Positions 45,028-55,363 of a stretch of 64,000 nucleotides of DNA are shown here, piece by piece. The notes beneath the pieces are model-generated. The model made no database searches. It saw nothing but the letters and a program-made list of their open reading frames with translations, and was not told the DNA's origin. The DNA is from Actinomycetota bacterium (GTDB lineage: Bacteria > Actinomycetota > Actinomycetes > Streptosporangiales > Streptosporangiaceae). Position 1 is the stretch's first letter; every line of letters begins with the position of its first letter. The DNA lies in the NCBI GenBank assembly GCA_021324595.1, contig JAJPIV010000112.1, forward strand, positions 18,592-82,591, written 5' to 3'. Position numbers and translations under genes: made by a program.

Positions 45028-46626
45028 TCACCCGATGTCGCGGCGGCGCAGGCCGGCCAGGCCCGCAGCGCCAAGCGCCGCGGCGACCGCGCTAAGCGCC
45101 GCCAGCGGCGTGGCGCTCACCGTGCCGCCCGGCAGCTTCGGCAGGTGGGTGAACGGCGAGGCGTCCAGCACCCAGTGGCTCAGCCGCAGGATCGCGCCGA
45201 CAAAGGCGAGCGCGACCACCAGCCCGAGGGCCGACCAGCTCACTATGGCGCCGATCCGGGGCCTGAGCCCGAGCAGCGCGACCGCGATCCCGGCCATCAC
45301 CAGGACCGCGGGCAGCTCGGCGATCCCGGCGCCAGTCATGCGGGCGATCTGGTGCCCCAGGCCGCCGGACTGCGCGCCGGCCCCCACGCCGAGGCCAAGG
45401 CCCGCGGCGAGGAGGATCGCAGCGGCCCCGGCGGCAGCGATCACCAGGTGGCTCAGCGCCCAGCCGGTGCGGCTCACCGCGGTCGCGAGCACGGCGTCCG
45501 CGCGCTGGCCGGCCTCCTCTGACCGCAGGCGCAGCACCGCCGAGATCGCGAACCCGGCGACCGCGAGGCCGGCGAAGAGGACCATCGCCGCCAGGAACGC
45601 GTCCACCAGCCCGGCCCTGCCGCCGAGCTCGGCCATCGCGCGCCGCACCTGGGCGCTCCCGTAGAGCCCCCCGATCCCCCGGGAGGCCGACCCGATGACC
45701 ACGCCGTAGACGAGCGCGCCGCCCGCCCAGCTCAGCAGCGACGCCCGCTGGAGCCGCCAGGCGAGCCCCAGCGGCGACGCCAGGGCCCGGCCGGCCGCGG
45801 CCCGGCCGGGCCGCCCGGCGAGCACCCCGGCGCCGTAGTCGCGCCGCCGGGCGAGCAGGGCCGCCGCCGCCGCGGCAGCGGCCGCGAGCGCGAGCGGCAG
45901 CGCCAGCGTCCACCAGCGGGTCCCGTCGAACGACCGGATCAGCTCGGCCCAGCCGACGGGCGAGAGCCAGGTCAGCCAGCGCGGGCCGGTCCGGCTCACC
46001 GAGTCGCCGACCGCCCGCAGCAGGAAGGCGGCCCCCAGCACCCCGATGGCCAGGCCCCTGGCAGTCCGGGCGCTCCGGGCGAGCTGCGCGGTCACCGCCG
46101 CCACCGACGCGGTGGCCAGGCCGCAGGCCGCCACTCCCGCGGCGAGGGCGACCGAGCCGGCCGCCGGAAGGCCCAGCGCCGCGGCGACGGCGGCCATCAC
46201 CGCGGCGACCGCGGCGTTCGCTCCGGCGGCGACGGACGCCACCGCGGCCAGCGGGGCGTGGCGCCCCACCACGGCGGCGCCGACCAGCTCGAGCCGGCCG
46301 GCCTCCTCCTCCGCCCGCGTGTGCCTGACCACGAGGAAGACGCTCATCAGCCCGGCCAGCAGGGCGCAGACGGTGACGTCCCGCCAGGCGGTGAACGAGC
46401 CAAGGGAGCTGCCGTAGAGCGGCCCGTAGAGCGACAGCAGCGCGGGATTGCCGTTGGCCGTCCGGGCGAACTCCGCGCGCGCCGCGGCCGTCGGGTACAG
46501 CCCCCTGAATCCGTACACCGTCGCGCCCACGAACGCGGCGAACGCGTAAAGCCAGACCGCGAGCATCAGCCGGTCGCGGCGCAGGGCGAGCCTGATCAGC
46601 GTGCCGGCGCCGGTCAGCGTCGTCAT
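45028..46626 (-). CDS. ABC-2 type exporter permease
   Basis: 532 residues with about 12 membrane segments in two similar halves (for example [20 protein letters not shown] and [19 protein letters not shown]), the layout of actinobacterial polyketide/drug ABC exporter permeases. The ATG start overlaps the ATPase stop (ATGA), so the pair is translationally coupled. A large fraction of Ala/Gly/Leu makes finer assignment impossible. It should export a hydrophobic compound together with the upstream ATPase. Confidence 0.85.
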   Translation of the reverse strand: MTTLTGAGTLIRLALRRDRLMLAVWLYAFAAFVGATVYGFRGLYPTAAARAEFARTANGNPALLSLYGPLYGSSLGSFTAWRDVTVCALLAGLMSVFLVVRHTRAEEEAGRLELVGAAVVGRHAPLAAVASVAAGANAAVAAVMAAVAAALGLPAAGSVALAAGVAACGLATASVAAVTAQLARSARTARGLAIGVLGAAFLLRAVGDSVSRTGPRWLTWLSPVGWAELIRSFDGTRWWTLALPLALAAAAAAAAALLARRRDYGAGVLAGRPGRAAAGRALASPLGLAWRLQRASLLSWAGGALVYGVVIGSASRGIGGLYGSAQVRRAMAELGGRAGLVDAFLAAMVLFAGLAVAGFAISAVLRLRSEEAGQRADAVLATAVSRTGWALSHLVIAAAGAAAILLAAGLGLGVGAGAQSGGLGHQIARMTGAGIAELPAVLVMAGIAVALLGLRPRIGAIVSWSALGLVVALAFVGAILRLSHWVLDASPFTHLPKLPGGTVSATPLAALSAVAAALGAAGLAGLRRRDIG

Positions 46627-47555
46627 GGCGCGGGCCGCTCCGCGCCGGCCGGGCCGGCGCGGACGCCGGGCCCGTCGCCCGCGTAGTGCCGCAGGAAGAG
46701 CTCCTCCAGGGTCGGCGGCTGGCTCACCAGGCTGCGCACCCCGGCCGCCGCCAGCGCGCGCAGGAACGGGTCCAGCTGGTCGGTGTCCACCTGGCAGCGC
46801 ACCCGCGCCCCCTCGACGTCCAGGTCGTGAACCCCGGGCAGGCCGGCCAGGCCGTCCGGGGGGCCGGCCAGCTCGGCGGCGATCGACGTCCTGGTCAGAT
46901 GGCGAAGCTGGGCGAGGCTGCCGCTCTCCACCGCCGTCCCCCGCCTGATGATCGTGACCCGGTCACAGAGCGCCTCCACCTCGGACAGGATGTGGCTGGA
47001 CAGCAGCACCGTGCGGCCCCGGGCGCGCTCCTCCTCGACCGTCGCCCGGAATGCCGCCTCCATCAGCGGGTCCAGCCCCGCCGTCGGCTCGTCGAGCAGC
47101 AGCAGCTCGGCGTCGGATGCGAGCGCCGCGACCAGCGCGACCTTCTGCCTGTTCCCCTTGGAGTAGGCCCGCGCCCGCACCGCCGGGTCGAGCTCGAAGC
47201 GCTCGACGAGCTCGGCGCGCCGCGCGCGGTCCAGGCCGCCGCGCAGCCTGCCCAGCAGGTCGATCACCTCGCCGCCGGTGAGGTTCGGCCACAGGCTCAC
47301 CTCCCCGGGGACGTAGGCGAGCCTGCGGTGCAGCCGGGTGGCCTGGGCCCACGGGTCCCCCCCGAGGACGCGCGCCGTGCCGCCGTCGGCGCGCAGCAGC
47401 CCGAGCAGGATCCTGATCGTGGTCGTCTTGCCCGAGCCGTTCGGCCCGAGGAACCCGTGGACCTCCCCGGAGGCGACCGCCAGGTCCAGCCCGTCGAGCG
47501 CCACGGTCTTGCCGTAGGACTTGCGCAGCCCCGCCGCCTCGATCGCGTTGGTCAC
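46623..47555 (-). CDS. ABC transporter ATP-binding protein, drug-exporter type
   Basis: 310 residues. Walker [19 protein letters not shown] (near 37-54), signature [16 protein letters not shown], Walker [17 protein letters not shown] and [13 protein letters not shown] with the switch His. The C-terminal extension is typical of DrrA-like exporters. GTG at 47555 has no clear ribosome site; the minus strand has TAGCCT (47570-47565) close upstream, so a leaderless transcript is plausible. Divergent from the MarR/GbsR-type gene, a common arrangement for regulated exporters. Confidence 0.88.
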   Translation of the reverse strand: MTNAIEAAGLRKSYGKTVALDGLDLAVASGEVHGFLGPNGSGKTTTIRILLGLLRADGGTARVLGGDPWAQATRLHRRLAYVPGEVSLWPNLTGGEVIDLLGRLRGGLDRARRAELVERFELDPAVRARAYSKGNRQKVALVAALASDAELLLLDEPTAGLDPLMEAAFRATVEEERARGRTVLLSSHILSEVEALCDRVTIIRRGTAVESGSLAQLRHLTRTSIAAELAGPPDGLAGLPGVHDLDVEGARVRCQVDTDQLDPFLRALAAAGVRSLVSQPPTLEELFLRHYAGDGPGVRAGPAGAERPAP

Positions 47556-47647
47556 GGGTCAGAGGCTACACTGCGTTCACAAGATTCTGAAAGTTTGAAA
47601 TTGAGGAGAGCGCGGTTCGGTTCCGGGCTAGCCACGGGAGGTGACCG
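47556..47647. promoter_or_regulatory. AT-rich control region between exporter and MarR/GbsR gene
   Basis: Positions 47577-47605 are sharply AT-rich in an otherwise GC-rich setting and contain the direct repeat TGAAAGTTTGAAA. This is the likely binding site for the MarR/GbsR protein and carries the divergent promoters, but no clean -35/-10 pair is evident. Confidence 0.4.
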
Positions 47648-48163
47648 GTGGTCATGGAGCGCGACCAGGCCGCGCGCCGGTTCGTGGAGCGCTTCGCCGG
47701 CCTGATGGTCGAGGCCGGCATGCCCCGGATGGCCGCGCGGGCGTTCGCCGTCTTGCTCGCCCGCGACTCGGGCAGGATGAGCGCCGCCGAGCTGGCCGGG
47801 GCGCTCCGGGCCAGCCCCGCGGCGGTCTCCGGCAGCGTGCGCTACCTGGTCGGCGTGGGAATGGTCCACCGGGAGGACGAGCCGGGCTCGCGGCGCCACT
47901 ACTACCGCGTTCCCGACGACGTGTGGGACGAGGTCATCGGCCTGCGCGGGCGGCTCCTGGCCAGGTGGGCGGCGGCGCTGCGGGACGGCGCGGAGGTCCT
48001 CGGGCCCGGCACGCCAGCGGGCGCGAGGCTGGCGGAATCGGTAGGGTACTTCGAGTTCATCAGCGCTGAGGTCGCGCGCGCGCGCGCCCGGTGGCACGGG
48101 CTGAGCCCGCGTCGGCCACGCCCCGGGGAGCCGGCCGTCGCCCGGCCGGCCGGGACCGGCTGA
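47648..48163 (+). CDS. MarR/GbsR-family transcriptional regulator
   Basis: 171 residues. The winged helix-turn-helix covers about 25-95: GMPRMAARAFAVLLARDSG, MSAAELAGALRASPAAVSG, SVRYLVGVGMVHREDEPGS and RRHYYRV. GbsR-like proteins of this type often sit beside ABC-2 exporters and repress them. GTG at 47648 has GGGAGGTGA just upstream; ATG two codons later is an alternative. The C-terminal ~25 residues are disordered. The ligand is unknown. Confidence 0.82.
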   Translation: MVMERDQAARRFVERFAGLMVEAGMPRMAARAFAVLLARDSGRMSAAELAGALRASPAAVSGSVRYLVGVGMVHREDEPGSRRHYYRVPDDVWDEVIGLRGRLLARWAAALRDGAEVLGPGTPAGARLAESVGYFEFISAEVARARARWHGLSPRRPRPGEPAVARPAGTG

Positions 48164-48303
48164 TCACGGGCTGCGGTTGTTGCCGTGACCGTTTCGCGGC
48201 TATTGTGCCACCGCGACCCGTGACAAGTGACGCCGGGGATGCTGGCCCGCGCCCGATCGCTGGTAAGACTGATAGGTGAGCAGCGGCGCAGGAGGGTGCG
48301 AAG

Positions 48304-49233
48304 GTGGCGCGCGACCCAGCAGACCTCTACCAGGTGAGCGCCGACGCCCCCGAGGTCGGCCCGGACCTGGTCATGCTCTACTACCTGGACGGGTTCGTCG
48401 ACGCGGGCGCGGCCGGGCGGCTCCTGGCGATGCACCTGCTGTCCGCGCTCGAGCACGCCGAGGTGGCGCGGTTCGACGCCGACCTGCTGATCGACTACCG
48501 CTCACGGCGCCCCGCGATGATCTTCGCCAAGGACCACTGGGAGAGCGCCGAGACCGCGCAGATCGTCCTGTACCAGCTCCGTGACGCGGCCGGGACGCCG
48601 TTCCTGCTGCTGCACGGGCTGGAGCCGGACCGGGAGTGGGAGGCGTTCACCGCGGCGGTGCTCCGCCTGGCGGCCCGGCTGAGGGTCAGGCTGGCTACCA
48701 GCTTCCACGGGATACCGATGGGCGTGCCGCACACCAGGCCGCTCGGGATCACCGGGCACGCGACGCAGCCGGGCCTGCTGGAGGGCTACCAGCCGTTCGT
48801 GGACCGGCTCCAGGTCCCCGGCAGCGCGATGGCGCTGATCGAGTACCGCATGGGCGAGGCCGGCATGGCGGCGGCCGGCTTCGCGGTGCACGTTCCGCAC
48901 TACCTGGCCCACGCCTCCTACCCCGCCGCGGCGATGGCGCTGCTCGCCGCGGTGGAGCGGGCGACCGGCCTGAGCCTGCCCGCCGACGCCTTGCGGGAGG
49001 CCGCCGAGCTGACCGACGCCGAGATCGCCCGGCAGGTGGCCGGCTCGGAGGAGGTCAGCGAGGTGGTCAGGTCGCTGGAGGAGCAGTACGACGCGTTCAC
49101 CGCCCAGCGGGAGAGCCTGCTCGCGGGCCAGCCGGAGAACATGCCGACCGCCGACGAGCTGGCGGCCCAGTTCGAGCGCTTCCTCGCCGAGCAGCAGCAG
49201 CGGGGCGACGGGGCCGGCGAGGGCGGCGGGTAG
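48304..49233 (+). CDS. PAC2-family protein (proteasome-assembly-chaperone-like)
   Basis: 309 residues. The fold signature is visible in MLYYLDGFVDAGAAGRLLAM, LLIDYRSRRPAMIF, LHGLEPDREWEAF, SFHGIPMGVPHTRP and the C-terminal VRSLEEQYDA, a pattern of the actinobacterial PAC2 proteins. Actinobacteria carry 20S proteasomes and PAC2 homologues, but a chaperone role is not proven for these. GTG at 48304 has GGAGGG 7 bases upstream. The last ~15 residues are a Gly/Gln-rich tail. Convergent with the carbonic anhydrase gene with only 5 bases between. Confidence 0.82.
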   Translation: MARDPADLYQVSADAPEVGPDLVMLYYLDGFVDAGAAGRLLAMHLLSALEHAEVARFDADLLIDYRSRRPAMIFAKDHWESAETAQIVLYQLRDAAGTPFLLLHGLEPDREWEAFTAAVLRLAARLRVRLATSFHGIPMGVPHTRPLGITGHATQPGLLEGYQPFVDRLQVPGSAMALIEYRMGEAGMAAAGFAVHVPHYLAHASYPAAAMALLAAVERATGLSLPADALREAAELTDAEIARQVAGSEEVSEVVRSLEEQYDAFTAQRESLLAGQPENMPTADELAAQFERFLAEQQQRGDGAGEGGG

Positions 49234-49238
49234 CGCGG

Positions 49239-49727
49239 CTAGCTGACCTCGCGGAGCAGGCCCGTGCCCACCTCGTAGACGAAGCCCCGGACGGCGCCGG
49301 CGTGCGGCAGGAACGGGCAGGCCCGCACCCGCGCCATCGACTGCCGGACGTCGGCGTCGAGGTCGGTGAACGCCTCGCTGGCCCACGGCGGCCTGATGCC
49401 GGTCTCGGCGGCGATCCGCGCCTTGAACTCCTCGTCGGTGAAGGTCTGCATGCCGCAGCCGGCGTGATGGATCAGCATCACCTCCCGGGTGCCGAGGTGC
49501 CGCTGGCTGATCGTGAGCGACCGGAGCACGTCCTCTGTCACCGCGCCGCCCGCGTTCCGGATCACGTGCGCCTCGCCGGGCGCCAGGCCCAGCAGCGCGT
49601 AGACGTCCATCCGGGCGTCCATGCAGGCCACCACGGCCACCGCGCGGGAGGGCCTGGCCGCTGCCTCGCCGGGGAAGGACGCGGCGTAGCGCCGGTTGCC
49701 GGCGAGCAGGTCATCGATGGCGCTCAT
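49239..49727 (-). CDS. Beta-class carbonic anhydrase
   Basis: 162 residues, a compact beta-carbonic anhydrase. Zinc ligands and catalytic dyad are Cys35, Asp37 and Arg39 in VACMDARMD, with His88 and Cys91 in [15 protein letters not shown] and the short C-terminal part match the small type III/beta enzymes of mycobacteria. It hydrates CO2 to bicarbonate in the cytoplasm. ATG at 49727 has AAGGAG 7 bases upstream; much longer open sequence upstream is Pro/Arg-rich and not part of the gene. Confidence 0.92.
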   Translation of the reverse strand: MSAIDDLLAGNRRYAASFPGEAAARPSRAVAVVACMDARMDVYALLGLAPGEAHVIRNAGGAVTEDVLRSLTISQRHLGTREVMLIHHAGCGMQTFTDEEFKARIAAETGIRPPWASEAFTDLDADVRQSMARVRACPFLPHAGAVRGFVYEVGTGLLREVS

Positions 49728-50146
49728 GGGAGGGCTCCTTCGGGGTTGGCGGAGATTTGGCCCGTCCCGGGGCGGGCCTTCACATTCTGCCGGGCAGGCA
49801 GTCAGTGCCGGCCGGGCGGCCGGCCGCACGGGGGAGGCCGCCCGCCGAGGGCCGCGCGTTCGGGGGTCGCGCGGCCACGCGGGGAACAGGGCGGCGGGAC
49901 GGCCAGCGGACCGCGACGCTCCGCGGGCTCCGCCGCACGGACGCGGCGCCGCCGCCCTGTCTCCCGTTCCAGCCGGCACGCCTCCTTCCGGCCGCGCGGC
50001 CGCCCCGCCGCCCCGCCGCGCCCGGCCGGCGCGCGGCACCCCGGCCGGCGCGCAAGCCGCGGGCCGCGCTAGGCTCGGGCCACGGCTGGGGCGCGGTCTT
50101 CTCGGCATCCGGCCGGGCAGGGGCGGGTCGATCGGATGGGGCTTCG
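49728..50146. other. GC-rich divergent spacer without recognisable features
   Basis: 419 bases between the carbonic anhydrase and the MFS gene. Apart from the carbonic anhydrase ribosome site at the left edge, the sequence is extremely GC-rich and holds no convincing frame, promoter or repeat that I can identify. Confidence 0.4.
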
Positions 50147-51364
50147 ATGGCGTGGCGGTCATCCAGGCTCCGCCGCGCGCGCCGGCCCCCGCTCCCCGGG
50201 CGGGTCCGCGCGCTGCTGATCTTCGTCAGCGCGCTGGTCTTCACCGACACGGTGTTCTTCACCGCGCTCACGCCGCTGCTGCCGCACTATGTCGCCGTCG
50301 CCCGCCTGGGCAAGTCCGGCGCCGGGCTGCTGGTGGCCGCCTACGCCTTCGGGACGCTGCTCGGTGCGCTCCCTTCGGGGCTGCTCACCGCCCGGCTGGG
50401 CGCCCGGAGGGTGGTGCTCCTCGGCCTGGCGCTGATGAGCGGGTCGACGCTCGTCTTCGGCTGGTCCACGGCGGCCGTGGTGCTCGACGCGGCCCGCCTG
50501 GTCCAGGGGGTCGGGGGATCCTGCACCTGGGCTGCGGGCCTGGCCTGGCTGGCGTCGTCCGGGCCGGAGGAGCGCCGGGGCGAGCTGCTCGGCACCGCGC
50601 TCGGCGCGGCGGTCGGGGGCGCGCTGTTCGGGCCGGTGGTCGGCGCGATCGGAGGCGCGGCCGGCACCGGGCCGGCGTTCTCCGGCGCCGCGGTCATCGG
50701 CGCCGCCCTGATCGCCACCGCGTTCGCGGTGCCGCCCCCCCTGCCGGCGCAACCGCAGGGCCTGCGGGCCGCCGCCACGGCGCTGCGGGACCGGCGGGTG
50801 CTGGCCGGCCTGTGGCTGACGATGCTGCCGGGCATCGCGTTCGGCGTCGTGGACGTGCTCGCGCCGCTGCGGCTCGCCGCGCTCGGCGCGGGCTCGCTGG
50901 CGATCAGCGGGGCGTTCCTGGCCGCCGCCGCGATCGAGGCGGTGCTCGCGCCGGTCGCCGGCCGGGTGTCGGACCGGCGCGGGCCGTACCCGCCGGTCCG
51001 CGCGGCGCTCGGCGCCGGCGTGCTGGTCAGCGTCCTCGCGCCGGTGCTCGCTCCCGCCGCGGCGCTCGTCGCGCTGCTCGTCGCGGGCCTGCCCGCCTAC
51101 GGCGTGCTCTTCCCGCCGGCGACCGCGCTGTTCAGCGGGGCGGCGCACCGGCTAGGCCTCAACCAGGGCCTGGCGTTCGGCCTCGGGAACCTGGTGTGGG
51201 CCGCCGGCCAGACGGTGGCGGCCGCGGCCAGCGGGGCGATCGCGCAGGCGACCAGCGACCTGGTGCCCTACGCGCTGCTCGCAGCCGCCTGCCTGATCAC
51301 CCTGGTGACGCTGCGCGCCCGGCACGGGCCGTCGGCACCTCGCCCGGGGGAAGGCCGGCGCTAA
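50147..51364 (+). CDS. MFS transporter
   Basis: 405 residues with about 12 membrane helices. The first helix reads [20 protein letters not shown]; motif A lies in [18 protein letters not shown], and the second-half equivalent is [33 protein letters not shown] is typical of DHA1-type exporters. ATG at 50147 gives a short basic N-terminus before the first helix; the ribosome site is weak, and the upstream open frame is rejected as GC-rich noise. No substrate can be inferred. Confidence 0.85.
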   Translation: MAWRSSRLRRARRPPLPGRVRALLIFVSALVFTDTVFFTALTPLLPHYVAVARLGKSGAGLLVAAYAFGTLLGALPSGLLTARLGARRVVLLGLALMSGSTLVFGWSTAAVVLDAARLVQGVGGSCTWAAGLAWLASSGPEERRGELLGTALGAAVGGALFGPVVGAIGGAAGTGPAFSGAAVIGAALIATAFAVPPPLPAQPQGLRAAATALRDRRVLAGLWLTMLPGIAFGVVDVLAPLRLAALGAGSLAISGAFLAAAAIEAVLAPVAGRVSDRRGPYPPVRAALGAGVLVSVLAPVLAPAAALVALLVAGLPAYGVLFPPATALFSGAAHRLGLNQGLAFGLGNLVWAAGQTVAAAASGAIAQATSDLVPYALLAAACLITLVTLRARHGPSAPRPGEGRR

Positions 51365-51391
51365 CGTTGGCCTGACGACACAGGAGGCCCC

Positions 51392-52438
51392 ATGCCGATG
51401 CCCGGGCAGCTCTTCCCCACGTCCCTCGTCGGCAGCTACCCGCAGCCGGACTGGCTGATCGACCGGGAGCGGCTGGCGGGGCGGTTCCCGCCCCGGGTCC
51501 GCGCGCGCGAGCTGTGGCGGGTGCACCCGGACCACCTGGCGCAGGCGCAGCGGGACGCGACCCGGCTGGCCATCGCCGACCAGGAGGCGGCCGGTCTCGA
51601 CATCATCACCGACGGCGAGACCGACCGGGAGAGCTACTCCAACGCGTTCGCGACCGCGCTGGACGGCGTGGACATCGACAACCCGGGCACCGCGCTCGAC
51701 CGCAGCGGCCACCCGAACCCGGTCCCCCGCATCGTCGGCCCGATCCGGCGCGCCCGGCCGGTCGGCGTGGCGGGCCTGGCGTTCCTGCGCGCCCAGGTCG
51801 CGCCGGGGAAGACGGTCAAGGTCACGGTGCCGGGCCCGTTCACCATGGCCCAGCAGGCGCAGAACGATCACTATCCCTCGCTGGAGGCCGCCGCCTACGC
51901 CTACGCCGCGGCGGTGCGCGAGGAGGTCGCGGACCTGTTCGCCGCCGGGGCGGACGTGGTCCAGCTCGACGAGCCGTACCTGCAGGCCAGGCCGGAGGCG
52001 GCGCGCCAGTACGGGGTCGGGGTGCTGAACGCGGCGCTGGAGGGCATCACCGGCACGACCGCCGTCCACCTGTGCTTCGGCTACGCGGCGATCATCCACG
52101 ACCGGCCCAGCGGGTACTCGTTCCTGCCCGAGCTGGCGGGCTGCGCCGCGCAGCAGGTCTCGATCGAGACCGCGCAGTCCGGCCTGGACTGCTCGGTGCT
52201 CGCCGGGCTGGCCGAGGCCGGCAAGACCATCATCCTCGGCGTGCTCAACCTGGGCGACCCGGCGGTGGAGAGCGCCGGCCAGGTCGCCGAGCGGGTGCGG
52301 CGGGCGCTGCCCTACGTGCCCCCCGAGCAGATCGTGCTGGCGCCGGACTGCGGCATGAAGTACCTGCCCCGCGAGTCGGCGTTCGGCAAGCTCAAGGCGA
52401 TGACGCAGGCCGCGGCCAGGCTCCGCGCGGGCCAGTGA
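51392..52438 (+). CDS. MetE C-terminal-like (cobalamin-independent methionine synthase family) protein
   Basis: 348 residues, the single catalytic barrel of MetE without the N-terminal half. Landmarks are LVGSYPQPDWLIDRERL at the start, DGETDRESY, TVPGPFTMAQQAQ, QLDEPYLQARPE, the zinc His and Cys in AVHLCFGY and the zinc Cys in APDCGMKYLPR. Stand-alone proteins like this may transfer methyl groups from methyl donors to thiols; the authentic donor is unknown. ATG at 51392 has GGAGG 5 bases upstream. The gene lies 28 bases behind the MFS gene on the same strand, possibly co-transcribed. Confidence 0.85.
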   Translation: MPMPGQLFPTSLVGSYPQPDWLIDRERLAGRFPPRVRARELWRVHPDHLAQAQRDATRLAIADQEAAGLDIITDGETDRESYSNAFATALDGVDIDNPGTALDRSGHPNPVPRIVGPIRRARPVGVAGLAFLRAQVAPGKTVKVTVPGPFTMAQQAQNDHYPSLEAAAYAYAAAVREEVADLFAAGADVVQLDEPYLQARPEAARQYGVGVLNAALEGITGTTAVHLCFGYAAIIHDRPSGYSFLPELAGCAAQQVSIETAQSGLDCSVLAGLAEAGKTIILGVLNLGDPAVESAGQVAERVRRALPYVPPEQIVLAPDCGMKYLPRESAFGKLKAMTQAAARLRAGQ

Positions 52439-52650
52439 CGACGCGCCCGCGCCGGCTCGCCCCGCCCGGTCCGCCGGGACCGCGGGCCCGGACGGGCACG
52501 CCCGGAATCGGCCACGTGCCCGGGCACCGCCGCCTCGGTGATCACCTCAGCCGCGCGCGCCAGCGACGGCCCGCCGGCGCCCCAGAATGGCCCCGGTAAC
52601 CGGGCCATTCCCGCATAGACTGGGCCCGGGCCTCACGGAAAGGCCATCGC

Positions 52651-55362
52651 ATGGCGCGACTCTTCGAGCACGAGGGGCCAATCGGGATCGACCGGGTCTT
52701 CGACCACGGTGATGACCGGGAGAGCGGGATCGTCCACCCCCTCAGGCGGTACGCCGACGAGATCATCGAAGCCCTGGCCGGGGGCGATCTGCACGGCTTC
52801 GTCCTGGGGCTGCTCGGTGAGTGGGGATCCGGGAAGACCAGCGCCATGCTCATTCTGAGCGATCTGGTCGCCCAGCGGCTGGAGCACGCGCTGGCTGGCG
52901 TCGGCGGCACGGAGGTCGAAGTGTGCCCGTGGCCGCAGGAGCCGCTGGCGCGCGCGATCAGCGTCAGATGCCGGGACACGACGTACCACCCGGTCACGAC
53001 CTCGGTGCTGCGTGCGCCGCTGTCGCTCCGCCAGGACCAGCACGAGAACGCCCGCCTCGACCTGGCGCTGACGATCCTGTACGGGCTCCCAGAGCGGATG
53101 CACGAGGCTGTCGTCCGCTCTCTTTCCCCCGGTTACCAGATCCAGCAGGCGGACAGCCCGGAAGGGCGGAAGAAGGTCACGGATGAGCTGCGCCGCGTGC
53201 TCGGCGAGCGCCAGGCGACCGGGGACGATGTCGAACGCTGGATCAGGGAGGCGCGCGAGGATTACCTGAGCGCCATGGAGGGCGCGGCTGCGCCTGAGAT
53301 CCTGCGCCGCCACGTTCACATCACCATGCTCGACGACCTGGACCGCGCCGACCTGAGATACACCGCGCAGATCCTGAACGCGGTGCGGTTCTGGGTGGAC
53401 ACGAAGGGGATGTTCTTCGTCATCGCCTCATCCGCCCGCTACCTGGGCGAGGCCGCGGTCATGGCCATGCCGCCCGGGCTCCAGGCCGACGCCGGGACGG
53501 CGGTGCAGAAGTTCGTGCACCATGACCTGCGCATGCCCATGCTGCTCGAGACGACCGACGACGCGGCCCGGTACTGGCGCGCGCTGCTCGGCCGCACGGC
53601 CGGTCCAGCGGATCTGCCGGGCCGGGGCGTGATCGAAGCGGCGCTCGAGGCCAACGAGCCGCTCGGGCTGCTCGCCCCGCTGCTGTCGCCGCGGGTCGTT
53701 GACCTGTCGCTGCCGGTCACCGCGCTGCCGCGGGAGGCCAAGCGCCGGTACAACGCCCTGCTCGGGATCCTCGTCAACTATCGCGACGACCCGCCGGACT
53801 GGCTCAAGCGGAACATCGCCGAGATGATGTGGCGGGACGCGTGGGATCGCTTCGTGCACCCCGGCCTGAACGAGCCCAGCGGGCCCGGCAGGCCGCCCGG
53901 GCCGCGGGCCCGGGCGCTCGACACCGGCATCGGCCTGGCCGCCGGCGTGCTGGCCGAGAATCCGGACGGCGGCCTGGAGGAATGGGCGGACCGGCTGGCG
54001 CGGCTCGCGGCGGAGGCCCGGTTCACGCTGGACGGGGTGCCGCCCACGCTGCTGCTCTACCTGGCGTCCGACCCGCCGCTCCAGTGGTCTCCCGTCGCGG
54101 CCAAGGCGATCAGCCCCGTGCCGGATAGCGGGCGGATGAGTGACACGGGCGGCATCGGCCAGCAGGAAAGGCGCAGGCTGTTCGAGCCCGGAGGGCCCGT
54201 GCACGGCGCGGCGTTCTCACCCGAGGCCCTGGATGAGGACGGCGCCCTGCCCGCGCCCGCCGCGCCGGACGCGGATGGCATCCTCCTCAAGGACACCCGG
54301 CTGGAACGCGAGGCCAGCAACCTCGCCCGGGATCTGTCGCTCGCCGCCGCCGAGGGCGACGCGCGGACGGCGCGGCGGCTGACCGCGCAGATCCAGGAGC
54401 TCCTGGCGCGGCCGGACGCCCGCGGCAAGGCGAGGCAGACCGCGCCGACGATCGGCAACGCCGCGCTCCGGCTCGAGTCGGCCGACGCGGAGCTCGCCTG
54501 GGAGCTGCACCGGCTCGCCCACAGCCTCGACCCGGACCATCCGAACGTCCGCCTCAACCTGGCCGAGTTCCTGCTGGACTATGCGCAGGGCGAGGCCGCC
54601 TGGACCGAGGTGGAAAGGCAGCTCGACTGGCTCCTCGGGAACGCTCCCGGCGAGCGCCCGGAACGCCAGCTGGCGCTGCGCGCGCGGCTCGCGCAGGCCC
54701 GCGGGGAGCAGGCGAAGAGCAGGGAGCTCATCGAGGAGTTCCTGAGCCGGTCCGGCCGGCCCGACGCACCGTTCGAGCAGGTCGGATATGCCGTCATGGT
54801 GCTCAGGGACCTGAAGGCCAGGGCCCGGATGGAGGAGTTCGTCCGCGATCGCCTGGAGCTCCGGCTCCCCGGCGACCAGGGCGGCAACACCTACCGGCTG
54901 CTTCGCATGCTCGGCGACGAGCTCATCGAGGAGACCGGTGAACTGGAAGCCCGGGGCACCGACATGCTGCGGCACCTGGTCGCCGCAGCGTTCTGCCCGG
55001 ACGAGCAGAGCGTCGCGGACGTGCTGAACAACCTGGCCCTGATCTACAACACCCGCCGCGACGCCAGGTATGCCGAGCTCGCCGGGCTGCTCTGGCTGCA
55101 CGCCCTCGCGCTCGCACCCGGCGACCAGGTGATCCGCCAGGCTTATGGCCGCTACCTCGAGCGCCGCGACGTGGAAACCGCGCGGCGGCTCCAGCTCGGC
55201 CGCCCGGTCGACCTGCCGCGGCCGGCCGAGGGCGAGGTCCGGCGGATCGCCGCCGGCCTGCCACCGCACATGTCCGAAGGGCCATGGTGGTGGGAGGCGT
55301 TCACGCCGCCCGAGCCCGCCCGCGGATTCGCCGAGCTCGCGATCGCGTCGTCCGGGGGCTGA
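52651..55362 (+). CDS. KAP-family P-loop NTPase with TPR-like C-terminus
   Basis: 903 residues. Walker A is GEWGSGKT (56-63) in the KAP context LLGEWGSGKTSAML, preceded by HPLRRYADEIIEAL. Walker B is HITMLDDLDRAD (about 223-234). There are none of the inserted membrane helices that many KAP proteins have. From ~residue 540 the protein is helical and TPR-like (LAWELHRLAHSLDPDHPNVR, LNLAEFLLDYAQGEAAWTEV). KAP proteins include PifA, which blocks phage T7 growth. ATG at 52651, weak ribosome site. The downstream gene begins 1 base after the stop, so the pair forms a unit of unknown role, possibly defence. Confidence 0.78.
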   Translation: MARLFEHEGPIGIDRVFDHGDDRESGIVHPLRRYADEIIEALAGGDLHGFVLGLLGEWGSGKTSAMLILSDLVAQRLEHALAGVGGTEVEVCPWPQEPLARAISVRCRDTTYHPVTTSVLRAPLSLRQDQHENARLDLALTILYGLPERMHEAVVRSLSPGYQIQQADSPEGRKKVTDELRRVLGERQATGDDVERWIREAREDYLSAMEGAAAPEILRRHVHITMLDDLDRADLRYTAQILNAVRFWVDTKGMFFVIASSARYLGEAAVMAMPPGLQADAGTAVQKFVHHDLRMPMLLETTDDAARYWRALLGRTAGPADLPGRGVIEAALEANEPLGLLAPLLSPRVVDLSLPVTALPREAKRRYNALLGILVNYRDDPPDWLKRNIAEMMWRDAWDRFVHPGLNEPSGPGRPPGPRARALDTGIGLAAGVLAENPDGGLEEWADRLARLAAEARFTLDGVPPTLLLYLASDPPLQWSPVAAKAISPVPDSGRMSDTGGIGQQERRRLFEPGGPVHGAAFSPEALDEDGALPAPAAPDADGILLKDTRLEREASNLARDLSLAAAEGDARTARRLTAQIQELLARPDARGKARQTAPTIGNAALRLESADAELAWELHRLAHSLDPDHPNVRLNLAEFLLDYAQGEAAWTEVERQLDWLLGNAPGERPERQLALRARLAQARGEQAKSRELIEEFLSRSGRPDAPFEQVGYAVMVLRDLKARARMEEFVRDRLELRLPGDQGGNTYRLLRMLGDELIEETGELEARGTDMLRHLVAAAFCPDEQSVADVLNNLALIYNTRRDARYAELAGLLWLHALALAPGDQVIRQAYGRYLERRDVETARRLQLGRPVDLPRPAEGEVRRIAAGLPPHMSEGPWWWEAFTPPEPARGFAELAIASSGG

Positions 55363-55363
55363 C

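Noticed and set aside
41950..45522. A 1190-codon plus-strand frame across the GH3 and MFS genes
   Set aside because: Runs antisense through two well-supported genes and consists of Arg/Gly/His/Ala repeats without motifs.
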